Of a stretch of 64,000 nt of DNA, positions 11,001 to 19,658 are shown in pieces (position 1 is the stretch's first letter; the number at the start of each line of letters is the position of its first letter). The stretch spans positions 1 through 64,000 of the forward strand of contig JASJDR010000011.1 of assembly GCA_030065615.1 (NCBI GenBank), in the 5' to 3' direction. The position numbers and the translations under genes were made by a program. This stretch comes from Xenococcus sp. MO_188.B8 (lineage in GTDB: Bacteria > Cyanobacteriota > Cyanobacteriia > Cyanobacteriales > Xenococcaceae). The notes below the pieces were generated by a model, which was not told the DNA's origin, did not search any database, and saw only the letters and a program-made list of their open reading frames with translations.

Positions 11001-11075
11001 ATTTTGACCACCTATCCCACTGATAATATCAATAACCGTACACCTGATAATTCAGCTAACTGTAATCCTTCTTAG
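8037..11075 (+). CDS. Filamentous haemagglutinin-type (TpsA) exoprotein
   Basis: Secreted adhesin-like protein of the two-partner secretion type. From the ATG at 8037 there is a signal peptide (IIILGCLAPVSIQAQ), then the TPS domain in residues about 25-170 with its hallmark LLNPAGIMFGPNA. Then come several hundred residues of repetitive beta-helix (GNAGNLTI, GDAGNLTI, GGNINIT units). The C-terminal segment has ACSRAQAKEES and TGRGGIPRQP, common at the ends of cyanobacterial members. The 1012 residues are normal in size. No TpsB/Omp85 partner gene lies in the window, so the exporter must be encoded elsewhere. The GTG at 7941 would bury the signal peptide and was not chosen. The repeats create long meaningless antisense ORFs. 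Confidence 0.88.
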   Translation: MNKRYFRLIQGIIILGCLAPVSIQAQITPDSTTNTTVDVSGNDFTIQQGDRAGGNLFHSFGEFSVPTDGSAFFNNAADIVNIFSRVTGGNISSIDGLLRANGSASLFLLNPAGIMFGPNARLNIGGSFIGTSADSIEFLGGVEFSASDTQASPTLTINAPIGLNFRDNPGEITNSAFDAETFTGLEVPADKTLALIGGDISIESGFLSTNGGRIELGSVIGNNTVSLTEVEKGWDIGYKGVENFQDINLSGLSVALSGSSFGAINTGDIELQGRNISLTEGSSIVSFTTGGKVGNISVVASESLELSGRSDFGRATTILNNIFGDATGEGSSINIDTPQLTVSDGALIQSSAAGTGQGVDININSSEIIVEGSFDDTLGTNSLITAQVAGTPDAIGDAGDIKITTETLTVNEGAQITVETFGAGNAGDLTVTATESIELSGTIPGSTDPSALTASVGQSVNATGNGGNLTINTPRLVVRDGAQISNIARNKGDAGNLTINVDESILLTGTSPEAEFRGEGLSGIFVNVQQAFIDSDTGVIPTTGKGGNLNISAEDLTVEKGAAVNASTFSLGDGGNANINVDKLIVREGGEISAGSVFLREGGERVTLGGSDRGTGGTLIITAESIEVTGVGDINGQQVKSSLFTLAESNGDAGNLTINTEELTVSDRAEIDTSTTGQGNAGNLNITTDNLTVISDGGQIDARTEGQGNAGNLTIKSGELIISDGGQINASTSATTREGGSAGNIFIAADELNLDNGSITASTNAGEEGNISLVIDDDISLRDDSLISARAANNADGGNITINTQYIFARPNTNNDIVANAIGGRGGNINITANRLFAIEERSSTPPNRTNDIDASSEFGLDGTVIIDTSDTQLFRQALELQGTVAVNVLGIDACSRAQAKEESTFIVTGRGGIPRQPTEPLMADALIPDGKPISIDKEAALNSLFVEQPEKKQENPHYIPVDIKPIKTSRGDIYPARGFIKTEDGRVILTTYPTDNINNRTPDNSANCNPS

Positions 11076-11129
11076 TTAGGAAACCTTTCAAAAATAATAC
11101 CAATTTGAAAAAACAATACGACAAATACT

Positions 11130-11157
11130 GTAGGGGCGAACGGCCATTCACCCCTAC
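11130..11157. terminator. Palindrome between convergent genes, likely bidirectional terminator
   Basis: GTAGGGG at 11130-11136 pairs with CCCCTAC at 11151-11157, with a further pairing core CGAACGGCCATTC inside. It sits between the convergent haemagglutinin and flavoprotein genes. This GTAGGGGCGAA-type palindrome is widespread in cyanobacterial intergenic DNA. Confidence 0.55.
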
Positions 11158-11164
11158 GTTGCTT

Positions 11165-12709
11165 TTAAGAAAATTTCGTTAATAAACCCAAGAACTTCTT
11201 AGTATTGGGAGTCAATAAAGTACGTCGGTATGTATCGGCAGCCTTTTTAATAGCTTCGGCTTGAGTTGGGTAGGGATGAATTACACTAGACATCTTACTC
11301 AACCCTATTTTATGGACAATCGCGGTAGTAAGTTCGCTAATCATTTCTCCTGCATGACGGGCGACAATAGTAGCTCCTATGATTTCATCAGAACCCTTTT
11401 TATGGAGAATTTTGACAAAGCCTTCGGTTTCTCCTTCTGCTAAAGCGCGATCTACATCATCAAAATCAATTTTGATAATATTACAATCAATACCTTGAGC
11501 ATGGGCATCCTGTTCATACATTCCTACATGAGCAATTTCGGGATCGGTATAGGTAGCCCAAGGCATAACTAAATTACTGAGTTTATATTTACCAAAACCG
11601 AACGGAGAAAAGAGGGTATTTTTCAAAACAATCCGAGCTGCAGCATCGGCGGCATGAGTAAACTTCCAATTCATGCAGATGTCCCCCGCTGCATAAATTT
11701 GGGGGTTAGTAGTTTGTAAATGGTCGTTGACTATAACTCCTTTCCTGGGATCATATTCTACACCAACAGCTTCTAGATTTAAGCTTTCGACATTAGGTTG
11801 TCTGCCAGCTCCTGCCAAAATCTCATCGACTACAATAGATTCACTTTGACCATCACATTTAAAGTGAATTACCTTTCCTTCGGGGCTTGGTTCTACTCCT
11901 TCCATTTGGCAGGACAAAACTAGTCTAATACCATCTTTAATCAATGCTTTTTGCACAATTTCTGCTGCATCACGATCTTCTTTATTTAAAACATGATGTC
12001 CCCGATGAAATAAAGTCACTTGAGCTCCCAAACGTTGAAAAGATTGGGCAAGTTCACAACCAATAGGACCTCCACCAATAACCGCCAATCTTTGAGGTGC
12101 TTCAGTTAAGGAAAAGACGGTTTCGTTAGTCAGATAACCCACATCTTCGATGCCAGGAATTCTTGGTTTAACTGCTCTAGCACCCGAGGCAATCACAGCT
12201 TTCTTAAATTTCAGCCTTTGTCCCCCAACAGTAATAGTTCCATCACTATTAAAATGACCTTCCCCAAAGAAAACATCAACTCCTGCTTTTTGAGCGCTAA
12301 GGGCAGAATCAACAGGACTAATTGTTGTTCTAACTTGCCGCATTCTTGCCATAACTGTGGAAAAGTCAATTTCTGTCTCACCAGTAGAAGATACACCAAA
12401 GGCTTTGGCATCTCGGATATCAGCAACTGCCCGAGCAGAACGAATTATACATTTAGAAGGTACACAACCGACATTAAGACAATCACCTCCCATCAGATGT
12501 TTTTCAATCAGAGCGACTTTTAAACCTAATCCTAAACCCCCTGCACCTTTTGCAGTAACTAATCCTGCTGTTCCTGCACCGATAACCACTAAGTCGTATA
12601 AATCTGCTGGTTTAGGATTTGCCCAATCGGGCGGATGAACATTACTAAGTAGTTGTTGATTATATTGATCCAGAGGAGAGATTGTTGTAGCGTGTTCTTG
12701 AGTATTCAT
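11165..12709 (-). CDS. FAD/NAD(P)-disulfide oxidoreductase, mercuric-reductase-like
   Basis: Flavoprotein of the dihydrolipoamide dehydrogenase/mercuric reductase family. The FAD motif VVIGAGTAGLVTAKG lies near residue 42 and the redox disulfide is GGDCLNVGCVPSK. The NAD(P) motif is VIGGGPIGCELAQ, the second FAD motif is AAGDI, and HPYPTQAEAIKKAA forms the dimerisation domain. Length 514. There is no N-terminal heavy-metal-binding domain and no C-terminal Cys pair, so true Hg(II) reduction is doubtful. It lies 53 bp downstream of a TVP38 gene on the same strand. In some bacteria the two are fused, which supports a shared membrane-linked redox role. Start ATG at 12709. Confidence 0.88.
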   Translation of the reverse strand: MNTQEHATTISPLDQYNQQLLSNVHPPDWANPKPADLYDLVVIGAGTAGLVTAKGAGGLGLGLKVALIEKHLMGGDCLNVGCVPSKCIIRSARAVADIRDAKAFGVSSTGETEIDFSTVMARMRQVRTTISPVDSALSAQKAGVDVFFGEGHFNSDGTITVGGQRLKFKKAVIASGARAVKPRIPGIEDVGYLTNETVFSLTEAPQRLAVIGGGPIGCELAQSFQRLGAQVTLFHRGHHVLNKEDRDAAEIVQKALIKDGIRLVLSCQMEGVEPSPEGKVIHFKCDGQSESIVVDEILAGAGRQPNVESLNLEAVGVEYDPRKGVIVNDHLQTTNPQIYAAGDICMNWKFTHAADAAARIVLKNTLFSPFGFGKYKLSNLVMPWATYTDPEIAHVGMYEQDAHAQGIDCNIIKIDFDDVDRALAEGETEGFVKILHKKGSDEIIGATIVARHAGEMISELTTAIVHKIGLSKMSSVIHPYPTQAEAIKKAADTYRRTLLTPNTKKFLGLLTKFS

Positions 12710-12762
12710 AATTAATTTAAAGATAGTTAATGGCTAATCTAGCTTTTCTCACTGATAACTGT

Positions 12763-13497
12763 TTACTGTTCACTGCTAACTGAAATAGATTCGTCTAAGG
12801 CTTTGCGGGCAACTTTGGTAACGTATAGGGTTACTGCAACTGTTGCAATAAAACCGATGATGCGAATTGCCCAAGTAATTGTAGGATTAGTTGGTTGTTC
12901 TGCAGCGCCAATAGTGGCAATATTGCCAGCAAGAGAACCTAAGTAAACATACATGATTGTTCCTGGAATCATACCTACTGAAGCAACAACATAATCTTTT
13001 AAGGCAACTCCTGTGACTCCTAAACCATAATTAAGCAAGTTAAAGGGAAATACAGGAGAAAGTCGAGTCAATAAAACAATTTTTAAGCCTTCTTCGCCTA
13101 CTGCTCTATCTATAGCTGCAAATTTATCATTACCGGCAATTTTCTTCGATATCCAACCTCTGGCGAAATAACGTCCTACCAGAAAAGCTAAGGTTGCGCC
13201 GATAGTAGCACTAATGAAGACGTATATAGAACCGAGAACTACTCCAAATACGACTCCTGCACCTAGAGTAAGAATCGAGCCTGGCAAAAAAGCTACTGTA
13301 GCTACAATATAGATTAACATAAACGCGATCGCGCCTACAGCACCGAGGCTATCTACCCATTCCAAGGCATTACGCAATAACTCTTGGGGATTAAAACCAC
13401 CAGTACCAGCTGCTTCTTGAGCATGAGCTGGTGCCACAGCGAGCAATAGTCCTAGTAGGAGAAATAATCCTAGATTGAAATATTTATGAATTTTCAT
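12763..13497 (-). CDS. TVP38/TMEM64 (DedA-like) membrane protein
   Basis: Integral membrane protein of the SNARE-associated/DedA superfamily. A signal-like N terminus (LFLLLGLLLAVAPAHAQ) is followed by several hydrophobic segments. The family core reads FLPGSILTLGAGVVFG, then GRYFARGWI, then RLSPVFPFNLLNYGLGV, the last being the re-entrant motif typical of the group. 244 residues, start ATG at 13497. It is the first gene of a probable pair with the flavoprotein downstream. Substrate unknown. Confidence 0.88.
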   Translation of the reverse strand: MKIHKYFNLGLFLLLGLLLAVAPAHAQEAAGTGGFNPQELLRNALEWVDSLGAVGAIAFMLIYIVATVAFLPGSILTLGAGVVFGVVLGSIYVFISATIGATLAFLVGRYFARGWISKKIAGNDKFAAIDRAVGEEGLKIVLLTRLSPVFPFNLLNYGLGVTGVALKDYVVASVGMIPGTIMYVYLGSLAGNIATIGAAEQPTNPTITWAIRIIGFIATVAVTLYVTKVARKALDESISVSSEQ

Positions 13498-13595
13498 AGA
13501 TTTTAGGAAAGTATATCAATCCAATTTTACTTACTAAACTAACTTCTCAGTAGTTAATGAAAATAAGCTTAAAATTGTACTAAATACCACTTAAA

Positions 13596-13656
13596 GAATG
13601 AGGAATGAGGAATGAGTAATAAGTAATGAATAACGAGTAATGAGTAATGAGTAACG
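13596..13656. repeat. Heptad short tandem repeat tract
   Basis: About eight degenerate copies of GAATGAG/TAATGAG in a row, the same heptad as at 471-500. It lies in the 357-bp gap before the acyl-ACP synthetase gene. The rest of that gap is a pyrimidine-rich run (13680-13740) with no gene, then the promoter region. Confidence 0.8.
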
Positions 13657-13854
13657 AAAAAGGTAATAGCTAAGGTAGCTCTCCCCCATCTCCCTCTGCT
13701 CCCCTTGCTCCCCCATCTCCCACATCTTCCCTGACCCCTCAGCCTTACCCAAAATCTTTAGACAAAACAATATCTGTCTGCAGTAACTCTTAATTGATCT
13801 AAAATCCAACTATTCTAAAGTAAGTTAGAGATTACGGAATATTGCGATCGCGTT

Positions 13855-15777
13855 ATGACTATTAGTTCTTATATCAACTACAGATCTGTTAATTCTTTAC
13901 CTGAAATTTGGCACATCGCAGCTAGGGAATTTGGCGATATCATTGCCCTAAATGCTCCCCACCTTAAGCCAGCAGTTTCTTTCAGCTACTCGGAACTCGA
14001 TCAAAAAATAAAACATTTCGCAGCAGGATTACAAACTCTAGGAGCGTCAGCTGGGGATAAAATTGCTTTATTTGCTGATAATAGTCCCCGTTGGTTTATT
14101 GCCGATCAGGGAATAATGATGGCGGGAGGAGTCGATGCCGTGCGTTCGTCTAAAGCCGAACAAAGGGAGCTCCTGTATATATATGACAATAGTGATAGCA
14201 ATAGTTTAGTAGTTGAAGATCTCAAAACTTTCCATCGTCTATCTCCTCAAATAAAAGAATTCCCCTTAAAGTTTATTATCTTGCTCTCGGATGAAGAGAT
14301 TCCCGAAAATGCAGGCATAAAAATGCTTAATTTCTCCCAATTATTAGCTCTCGGCAGCCATCATGACCTCAAAAAAGTCGCTCAAGATAAATCTACGTTA
14401 GCCACTCTAATTTATACCTCAGGAACCACAGGCAAACCTAAAGGAGTCATGCTATCTCACGGGAACTTATTACATCAGGTGAACAATCTCAGAAAGATTA
14501 TTCCCTGCGACAAAGGCGATCGCGTTTTAAGTATTCTTCCTAGCTGGCATGTTTATGAAAGAAGTACCGAATATTTCTTACTATCCCAAGGTTGTACCCA
14601 ATATTATACTAATCTGCGATCGCTAAAATCCGATCTCAAAAAATATCAACCTCACTATATGGTAGGAGTTCCCCGTCTATGGGAATCCCTTTACGAAGGA
14701 ATCCAAAAACAATTTCGGGAACAAGCTCCGACTAAACAAAAGTTGATTAACTGGTTGTTTAACCTTTCACACCAATATATAGTTGCACGTCGCCAATCTC
14801 GTGGTTTTGATTTAGATAATTTACAGCCTTCCCTCCTCGAAAAATTATCAGCAACGATGAAAACGATTTTTCTCTTACCCCTACATCTTCTAGGAGATAA
14901 AATCGTTTATCAAAAAGTTCGTGATGCTGTAGGCGGTACGGTGAAAAGCTTTGTTAGTGGGGGTGGTTCGTTAGCGAAACATTTAGATGATTTTTATGAA
15001 GTTGTGAATATACCTGTATTGGTAGGCTATGGTTTAACAGAAACAGCCCCAGTTACTAATGCTCGCACCCTAGAACGCAATATATCTAAAACCTCTGGAC
15101 AACCTATTGCAGAAACAGAAATAAAAATTGTTAATCCCGAAACCAGGGAAACTTTACCCACAGGAGCTCAAGGACTAGTGTTAATTCGGGGGGCTCAGGT
15201 AATGCAGGGTTATTATAAAAATGCAGAAGCTACAGCTAAAGCCATTGACTCAGAAGGTTGGTTTGATAGTGGAGATCTCGGTTGGGTAACGATCGATAAT
15301 GACTTAGTATTAACAGGTAGAGCTAAAGATACGATTGTACTGACTAATGGGGAAAATATCGAACCGCAACCCATAGAAGATGCCTGTATCCGCAGTAGTT
15401 ATATCGATCAGATTATGTTAGTTGGACAAGATCAAAAAGCTCTAGGAGCCTTGATTGTCCCGAATTTAGAAACTTTACAACAATGGATTACCGAACAAAA
15501 CCTAGAACTCCAATTACCCAATACCGACGCTGATTTATCATCCCTCGCCAATAGCGATCTCTACAGTACACCAATTCAAAATCTCTTCCGTCAAGAATTA
15601 ACCAGCCAAGTACAAAATCGTCCAGGATATCGTATCGATGATCGCATTACCGATTTTCGATTTATTTTAGAACCTTTTTCCCAGGATAATGGCTTAATGA
15701 CCCAAACTTTTAAAGTTAAACGTCCTCAAGTTAGGGAAAAATATCAGGATTTAATCAATCAAATTTATGCTGTTTAA
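13855..15777 (+). CDS. aas: Acyl-ACP synthetase / long-chain fatty acid CoA ligase
   Basis: Activates free fatty acids by adenylation. Cyanobacteria usually have a single such enzyme that loads acyl carrier protein and recycles membrane-derived fatty acids. The adenylate-forming motifs are present: LIYTSGTTGKPKGVMLSHG near residue 190 (P-loop), YGLTETAPV (A5), DSGDLGW and LTGRAKDTIVLTNGENIEP (A7-A8). The catalytic lysine sits near the C terminus (TFKVKR). 640 residues, typical. Start ATG at 13855, right after an HIP1 octamer, with no strong ribosome binding site. Substrate choice between ACP and CoA cannot be seen from sequence. Confidence 0.9.
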   Translation: MTISSYINYRSVNSLPEIWHIAAREFGDIIALNAPHLKPAVSFSYSELDQKIKHFAAGLQTLGASAGDKIALFADNSPRWFIADQGIMMAGGVDAVRSSKAEQRELLYIYDNSDSNSLVVEDLKTFHRLSPQIKEFPLKFIILLSDEEIPENAGIKMLNFSQLLALGSHHDLKKVAQDKSTLATLIYTSGTTGKPKGVMLSHGNLLHQVNNLRKIIPCDKGDRVLSILPSWHVYERSTEYFLLSQGCTQYYTNLRSLKSDLKKYQPHYMVGVPRLWESLYEGIQKQFREQAPTKQKLINWLFNLSHQYIVARRQSRGFDLDNLQPSLLEKLSATMKTIFLLPLHLLGDKIVYQKVRDAVGGTVKSFVSGGGSLAKHLDDFYEVVNIPVLVGYGLTETAPVTNARTLERNISKTSGQPIAETEIKIVNPETRETLPTGAQGLVLIRGAQVMQGYYKNAEATAKAIDSEGWFDSGDLGWVTIDNDLVLTGRAKDTIVLTNGENIEPQPIEDACIRSSYIDQIMLVGQDQKALGALIVPNLETLQQWITEQNLELQLPNTDADLSSLANSDLYSTPIQNLFRQELTSQVQNRPGYRIDDRITDFRFILEPFSQDNGLMTQTFKVKRPQVREKYQDLINQIYAV

Positions 15778-15845
15778 CTCAAATATTGGCAAGTAATCTG
15801 GATCTTTTCCACTAAATTTGTCTATCTTCAGCTGTACTTTGATTG

Positions 15846-17555
15846 CTACCGAATATATGAAGGTGCTGCAATTTTTACTTGCCTGAGCTTCCAGTCTTTA
15901 CTTCCCGATAATTCTAAGATTAGATGATGATATTTAACTAAAGTCGGACGATGACCGACGCTGATAAAAGTAGTCCCCAGATTCAAAAGATGCCGATAGA
16001 AATTTTCCTCGTTTTCGACATCTAAGGCACTGGTGGCTTCGTCTAAAATCACATATTGGGGTCGGGCAATGAGAATGCGAGCCAAAGCGATGCGCTGTTG
16101 TTCGCCCAGAGAAAAAACATCGGCCCAGTCCATTTCCGTATCAAAACCATCGAATCTTTGAGCTAAATCTGGGAGGTTGACCTGATGCAATATTTGATGG
16201 AGTTCTTGATCACTAATACGGTTATTGACCTGGGGATAGAGTAACTGATTACGAAGGGTTCCCAAAACCATATAGGGACGCTGAGGTACAAATAGTATTT
16301 CCTCTAGTGGAGGTCGGATAATTGTACCTTGACCAGAAGTCCACAACCCAGAGATCGCCCGAAGCAGAGAACTTTTACCACAACCACTCATTCCCCTGAT
16401 TAACATTCCTTGTGCTGATGGAAGTTTAACTGAAACATCCTGCAATAAACTTCTTTGAAAGTTTGGAGTATATAAAGTCAAGTCTTGAATTTCGAAATGC
16501 CCATTTTCCAAGGTATTAATCGTTGACGACTGAATGCTTTGGTGAGGCATTTTTCTTTTTAGTTTTTGCAAGAAATTATCAAATTCTACTAAGCGATCAA
16601 TACGGCTTGTAAAATCTACAAGTTTATCAAACCTCTTGACAATCACATACATAGCTCTAAAGAGCTTATTAAATGCTCCTTGTGCTTCAGCAAATTTACC
16701 GATTTCTATATTACCCGCTAAAATTTGGGGACCAATGATTACGGCGGGTAAAATCCAAGGAATATTTTGATATAGTTTTATGAAAGAGTTTAAATATAGT
16801 TCTTGATCAATTACTATTTTATTGAAATTGCTAAATACGTGATTAAATAATTGATTAACTTGATTTAATTCTTGGTCTTCTCCTCGGTAAAAAGCAACAG
16901 ATTCAGCATTTTCCCGAAGACGGACTAAACCGAAACGAAAGTCACCTTCTCTTTTCTTTTGCTCGTAATTGAGTTTAACTAATTTTTTCCCAAATAATCT
17001 AGTGGTGACCAGAGTTCCACTTCCCACATAAACAACTAGAATAATCGTCAAAGTAGGGGAAATCTTCCAGAGCACAGTACTAAAAGCTATTCCCTGTGTA
17101 CAGGTATATAAAAAATCAAAAAAGAAAGCCAGAGAACCATCAGCGAATTCATTGATATCTTCAGCTATCCTCTGATCTGGATTATCAATTTCTTGCTGAG
17201 ATTGACTAAGTTCGTAAAAAGCTCGATCATGCAAATATTTACTGAGAAAATCCCTGGTTAACCAACGTCGCCAATAGAGAATAAGCTTTTTTCGTAAGTA
17301 GTTATATACCCCCCAATTAACAGTCAAAATTAGATATAAGCTAAACAAGTATTTGGCAGTAATCCAAAATTTTTTTCCATCCTGAGCAGCAAGAGCAGAA
17401 AGTAAATTACCCTGTTGACTGTTGATGACGACATTAAGATTGGTATTAACTAGAAGAAATAATATTAGAATAGATAATATGGTAATTGCTCCCCATTTTT
17501 CGTCCCCCAACCAGTAAAGACGGGCAATCTTCCAAAATCTTTTGAATAATAACAA
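15846..17555 (-). CDS. ABC transporter, fused membrane and ATPase domains (SbmA/YddA type)
   Basis: Half-transporter with transmembrane segments in residues 20-300 (SILILFLLVNTNLNVVINSQ, LYLILTVNWGVYNYL, RRWLT) in the style of SbmA/BacA-YddA and ABCD proteins. A C-terminal nucleotide-binding domain has GMSGCGKSSLLRA (Walker A), SLGEQQRIALARILI (signature) and YVILDEATSALD (Walker B). 569 residues; expected to work as a homodimer. Substrate unknown; relatives handle peptides, cobalamin or acyl-CoA. The only in-frame initiation that keeps the first conserved segment is the TTG at 17555, because TAA lies three codons upstream and no ATG occurs early. It is convergent with the aas gene. Confidence 0.85.
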   Translation of the reverse strand: MLLFKRFWKIARLYWLGDEKWGAITILSILILFLLVNTNLNVVINSQQGNLLSALAAQDGKKFWITAKYLFSLYLILTVNWGVYNYLRKKLILYWRRWLTRDFLSKYLHDRAFYELSQSQQEIDNPDQRIAEDINEFADGSLAFFFDFLYTCTQGIAFSTVLWKISPTLTIILVVYVGSGTLVTTRLFGKKLVKLNYEQKKREGDFRFGLVRLRENAESVAFYRGEDQELNQVNQLFNHVFSNFNKIVIDQELYLNSFIKLYQNIPWILPAVIIGPQILAGNIEIGKFAEAQGAFNKLFRAMYVIVKRFDKLVDFTSRIDRLVEFDNFLQKLKRKMPHQSIQSSTINTLENGHFEIQDLTLYTPNFQRSLLQDVSVKLPSAQGMLIRGMSGCGKSSLLRAISGLWTSGQGTIIRPPLEEILFVPQRPYMVLGTLRNQLLYPQVNNRISDQELHQILHQVNLPDLAQRFDGFDTEMDWADVFSLGEQQRIALARILIARPQYVILDEATSALDVENEENFYRHLLNLGTTFISVGHRPTLVKYHHLILELSGSKDWKLRQVKIAAPSYIR

Positions 17556-17768
17556 TTTGATTTATTTTATTAATTAGATAAAAAACCAGGATCATTCTAT
17601 TTTTATTAGCAAATTTTTCCCATCAGTAGAATTACTGTTTTGAAGAAGATTCATGGAAATCTACTCGCCGAGAAATAAGTCATCTAAGGAAACAATTACA
17701 AGTTCTATAGCAATCAGGAATGATTCATGAAAATTTGGGAGGAGGAAAAGCAGAGGATAGGAGGAAGG

Positions 17769-17853
17769 GGCGTTCAAGCACTTGGGGAAAACCCAACAGC
17801 GTGGTTCTATATGCCGAGGAAACCTCGGCATAGCCCACGCTCAAGTGTCAGCC
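17769..17853. repeat. Nested cruciform repeat
   Basis: Nested palindrome. The core ATGCCGAGG-AAA-CCTCGGCAT spans 17811-17831. Around it AGCGTGG (17798-17804) pairs with CCACGCT (17835-17841), then CACTTG with CAAGTG, then GGGGC with GCCCC. A half copy lies near 7395. Likely a small mobile repeat. Confidence 0.7.
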
Positions 17854-18261
17854 CCTCCAGAAGGCAGAAGTTCTGTTCACGAATAATTTAGGATTGCTAT
17901 ATTATGACGAACCTATTCCGTAATTAACTACTAAATCAGTGAGTAACTATTATTATTTGTAGAGATAATACTTAAAGTTATTACAGATTAAAAAGAACGA
18001 CAAAACTTAATCTTCAGTGATGATTTAACCAATTAGCAAACCCCAATAATTTTCATCACTAGATCTGTTATGAAAATAGAAGCTGAAACAAGGTAAATTC
18101 GTTAATCATTCTATTTTCATCCTCGGTTGTGAACGGCAAGCTCATGGTCTTCTCTTGCATAAGTTCCATAAATTTTGGTGGGGAAAATAGTAGAGCGTCA
18201 ACTTTGTTTTGAGAAGTAAATTTTGGTACAAATCTTCCCCTCTCTTCGTAAGAAGCTATCT

Positions 18262-18435
18262 TTTACGGTGGCAGTTCCCTGCGCGTTCGCGATAGCGAGG
18301 GAACTGCCCGGATTCCGAAGCTTCTAATCCGCTATTTCTCATTTCAAAATTGACGCTTGCGTTTGCGCTTGCGGAGCTCTACCCGAAGGGTCTGCTCTCC
18401 CCGCAGGATCTCCGCTAAGGAACGCGCGAGTCGTG
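18262..18435. repeat. GC-rich palindromic small dispersed repeat cluster
   Basis: GGCAGTTCCCT (18270-18280) and AGGGAACTGCC (18298-18308) form a perfect 11-bp stem. The following 18358-18435 carries the modules CCCGAAGGGTCT and AAGGAACGCGCGAG, which recur at 27717-27731 and near 38150-38190. GC content is far above the surroundings. Confidence 0.7.
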
Positions 18436-18777
18436 ACAGACTAATAGAATAGAAGAAGGAAAACTTCTCTAAAACTTCTACATCTCTTGCGCCCCCTACT
18501 CTTTAGCCTTGAAGTATCAGTTATTATTGCCATTCGTCTATGTATCGAATTTTTCCCTGAATTAACGATACAGTTTGCTAACAATTATTAATATTTTTAG
18601 TAAATTTAGACATATTTTTACAAGCAAGTAACTGTCAACTTAATAACAACTAAAATTTCAACATGTGGCTTCTAGGGTTCTGAAATTTAAGATTTTAATC
18701 TTAAATAGCTAGCTTAAGAGAAGCATGCTAACTAGAAAAATTTTAGCAATAGACAATGTGTCTTAATTCAGTAGCTA

Positions 18778-18835
18778 CACGGCGGGATCAAAGCCCGGGA
18801 GATTTTGGCGTTTGTCATCCCAGCGTCCAACTCTC
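18778..18835 (+). ncRNA. Foldable element upstream of hypA (candidate structured RNA)
   Basis: CCCGGGAG near 18797 pairs over eight positions with CTCTCGGG near 18830 (one G-U). Inside, TTGGCG pairs with CGTCCAA around a T bulge. A competing short stem, GGG-ATCAAAG-CCC, uses the left arm, giving two alternative folds. It lies about 235 bp before hypA on the same strand. It may be a regulatory leader or the remnant of a mobile-element RNA; neither is shown. Confidence 0.35.
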
Positions 18836-19070
18836 GGGTTTGTTGCATCCAGAACATCACATAAATCAATTTACTTGCGAACATAATTGCATAATTATCC
18901 AAGTATCTATTTTTAAACACTGTTTAGATAAATGTTAAATTTATGTATAAACTTCAAGATCAACCCAGACATATCTCAATTCGCGATCGCTTTCCTTGAG
19001 TAGTATAATATAAATAAATATTATTACAATTTTCCTTAATACCTAACATCTATTACCTACAACCTGAATT

Positions 19071-19448
19071 ATGCACGAAACTGACATGACCAAATCTTTA
19101 ATTTTGACAGTTAAAGATTGGTACCAATCTCAACCAGAACCACCAAAGATCGAGAAAATCCATTTAATTGTAGGTCAATTTACCTGTGTTGAACCTGTTA
19201 GTTTACAGTTTGCTTTTGAAGTCCAAACTCGTAATAGTTTTCTTGCGGATGTTGAATTAGTAATCAAAGACATTCCTTTAGTTGCTTTTTGCCATAGTTG
19301 TCAACAAGAATACAAGCCAGAAATCGGACTACAATATAGTTGTCCTGGTTGTAATTCACCAATGGAAGATATTCGAGCTGGTCGAGAACTAAAAATTGAT
19401 CGCATCGAATATTCTTCTCTAAATTCTCATCATGAAGTTTTTCACTAA
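19071..19448 (+). CDS. hypA: Hydrogenase nickel metallochaperone HypA
   Basis: Delivers nickel to the hydrogenase large subunit together with HypB. The chain begins MHETDM, the conserved start in which Met1, His2 and Glu3 form the nickel site. The zinc loop is supplied by two CxxC motifs, CHSC and CPGC, near residues 80-110. 125 residues, slightly longer than usual at the C terminus. The N-terminal residues fix the start at the ATG 19071. hypB follows 210 bp downstream on the same strand. No hydrogenase structural gene or other hyp gene is in the window. Confidence 0.93.
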   Translation: MHETDMTKSLILTVKDWYQSQPEPPKIEKIHLIVGQFTCVEPVSLQFAFEVQTRNSFLADVELVIKDIPLVAFCHSCQQEYKPEIGLQYSCPGCNSPMEDIRAGRELKIDRIEYSSLNSHHEVFH

Positions 19449-19506
19449 TATTTAAGCAAGTTGCCTTTGAATCCTACTAATGATCAATCCCCACAATTGA
19501 TCCTCA

Positions 19507-19551
19507 CTTGGTTAGCATTCCTCAGCCAACCCTTTGGTGAATCATTGTGTT
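19507..19551. repeat. Degenerate copy of the dispersed repeat, between hypA and hypB
   Basis: This stretch aligns with the repeat at 20588-20632: both run CTTGGT...C.TTCC..AGCCA..CC.TTGGTGAA.CATTG.G, about three quarters identical by eye. It explains the long hypA-hypB gap. Confidence 0.55.
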
Positions 19552-19658
19552 CTTTACGAGAGTAAATTCTGTAGGCAACTGCCGAAATAATTTTCTAGCA
19601 TAAGCAAACCGTTAAACCCATAAGAGTCTGACTTCTTCATCCCTCATCCTTTAGAAAT

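Larger units (their letters stand above)
17556..19070. other. 1.5-kb non-coding, repeat-rich region
   Basis: I see no protein gene here. It holds the cruciform repeat (17769-17853), a composite GC-rich repeat (18262-18435) and a foldable element (18778-18835) ahead of hypA. The 60-codon frame at 18756-18938 overlaps the foldable element and has no family signature. Confidence 0.6.

Noticed and set aside
13591-13809. 72-codon minus-strand frame
   Set aside because: Encodes heptad repeat DNA and a pyrimidine run; no start signal and repetitive product.
18756-18938. 60-codon frame over the foldable element upstream of hypA
   Set aside because: Its codons are explained by the stems; no RBS and no family.
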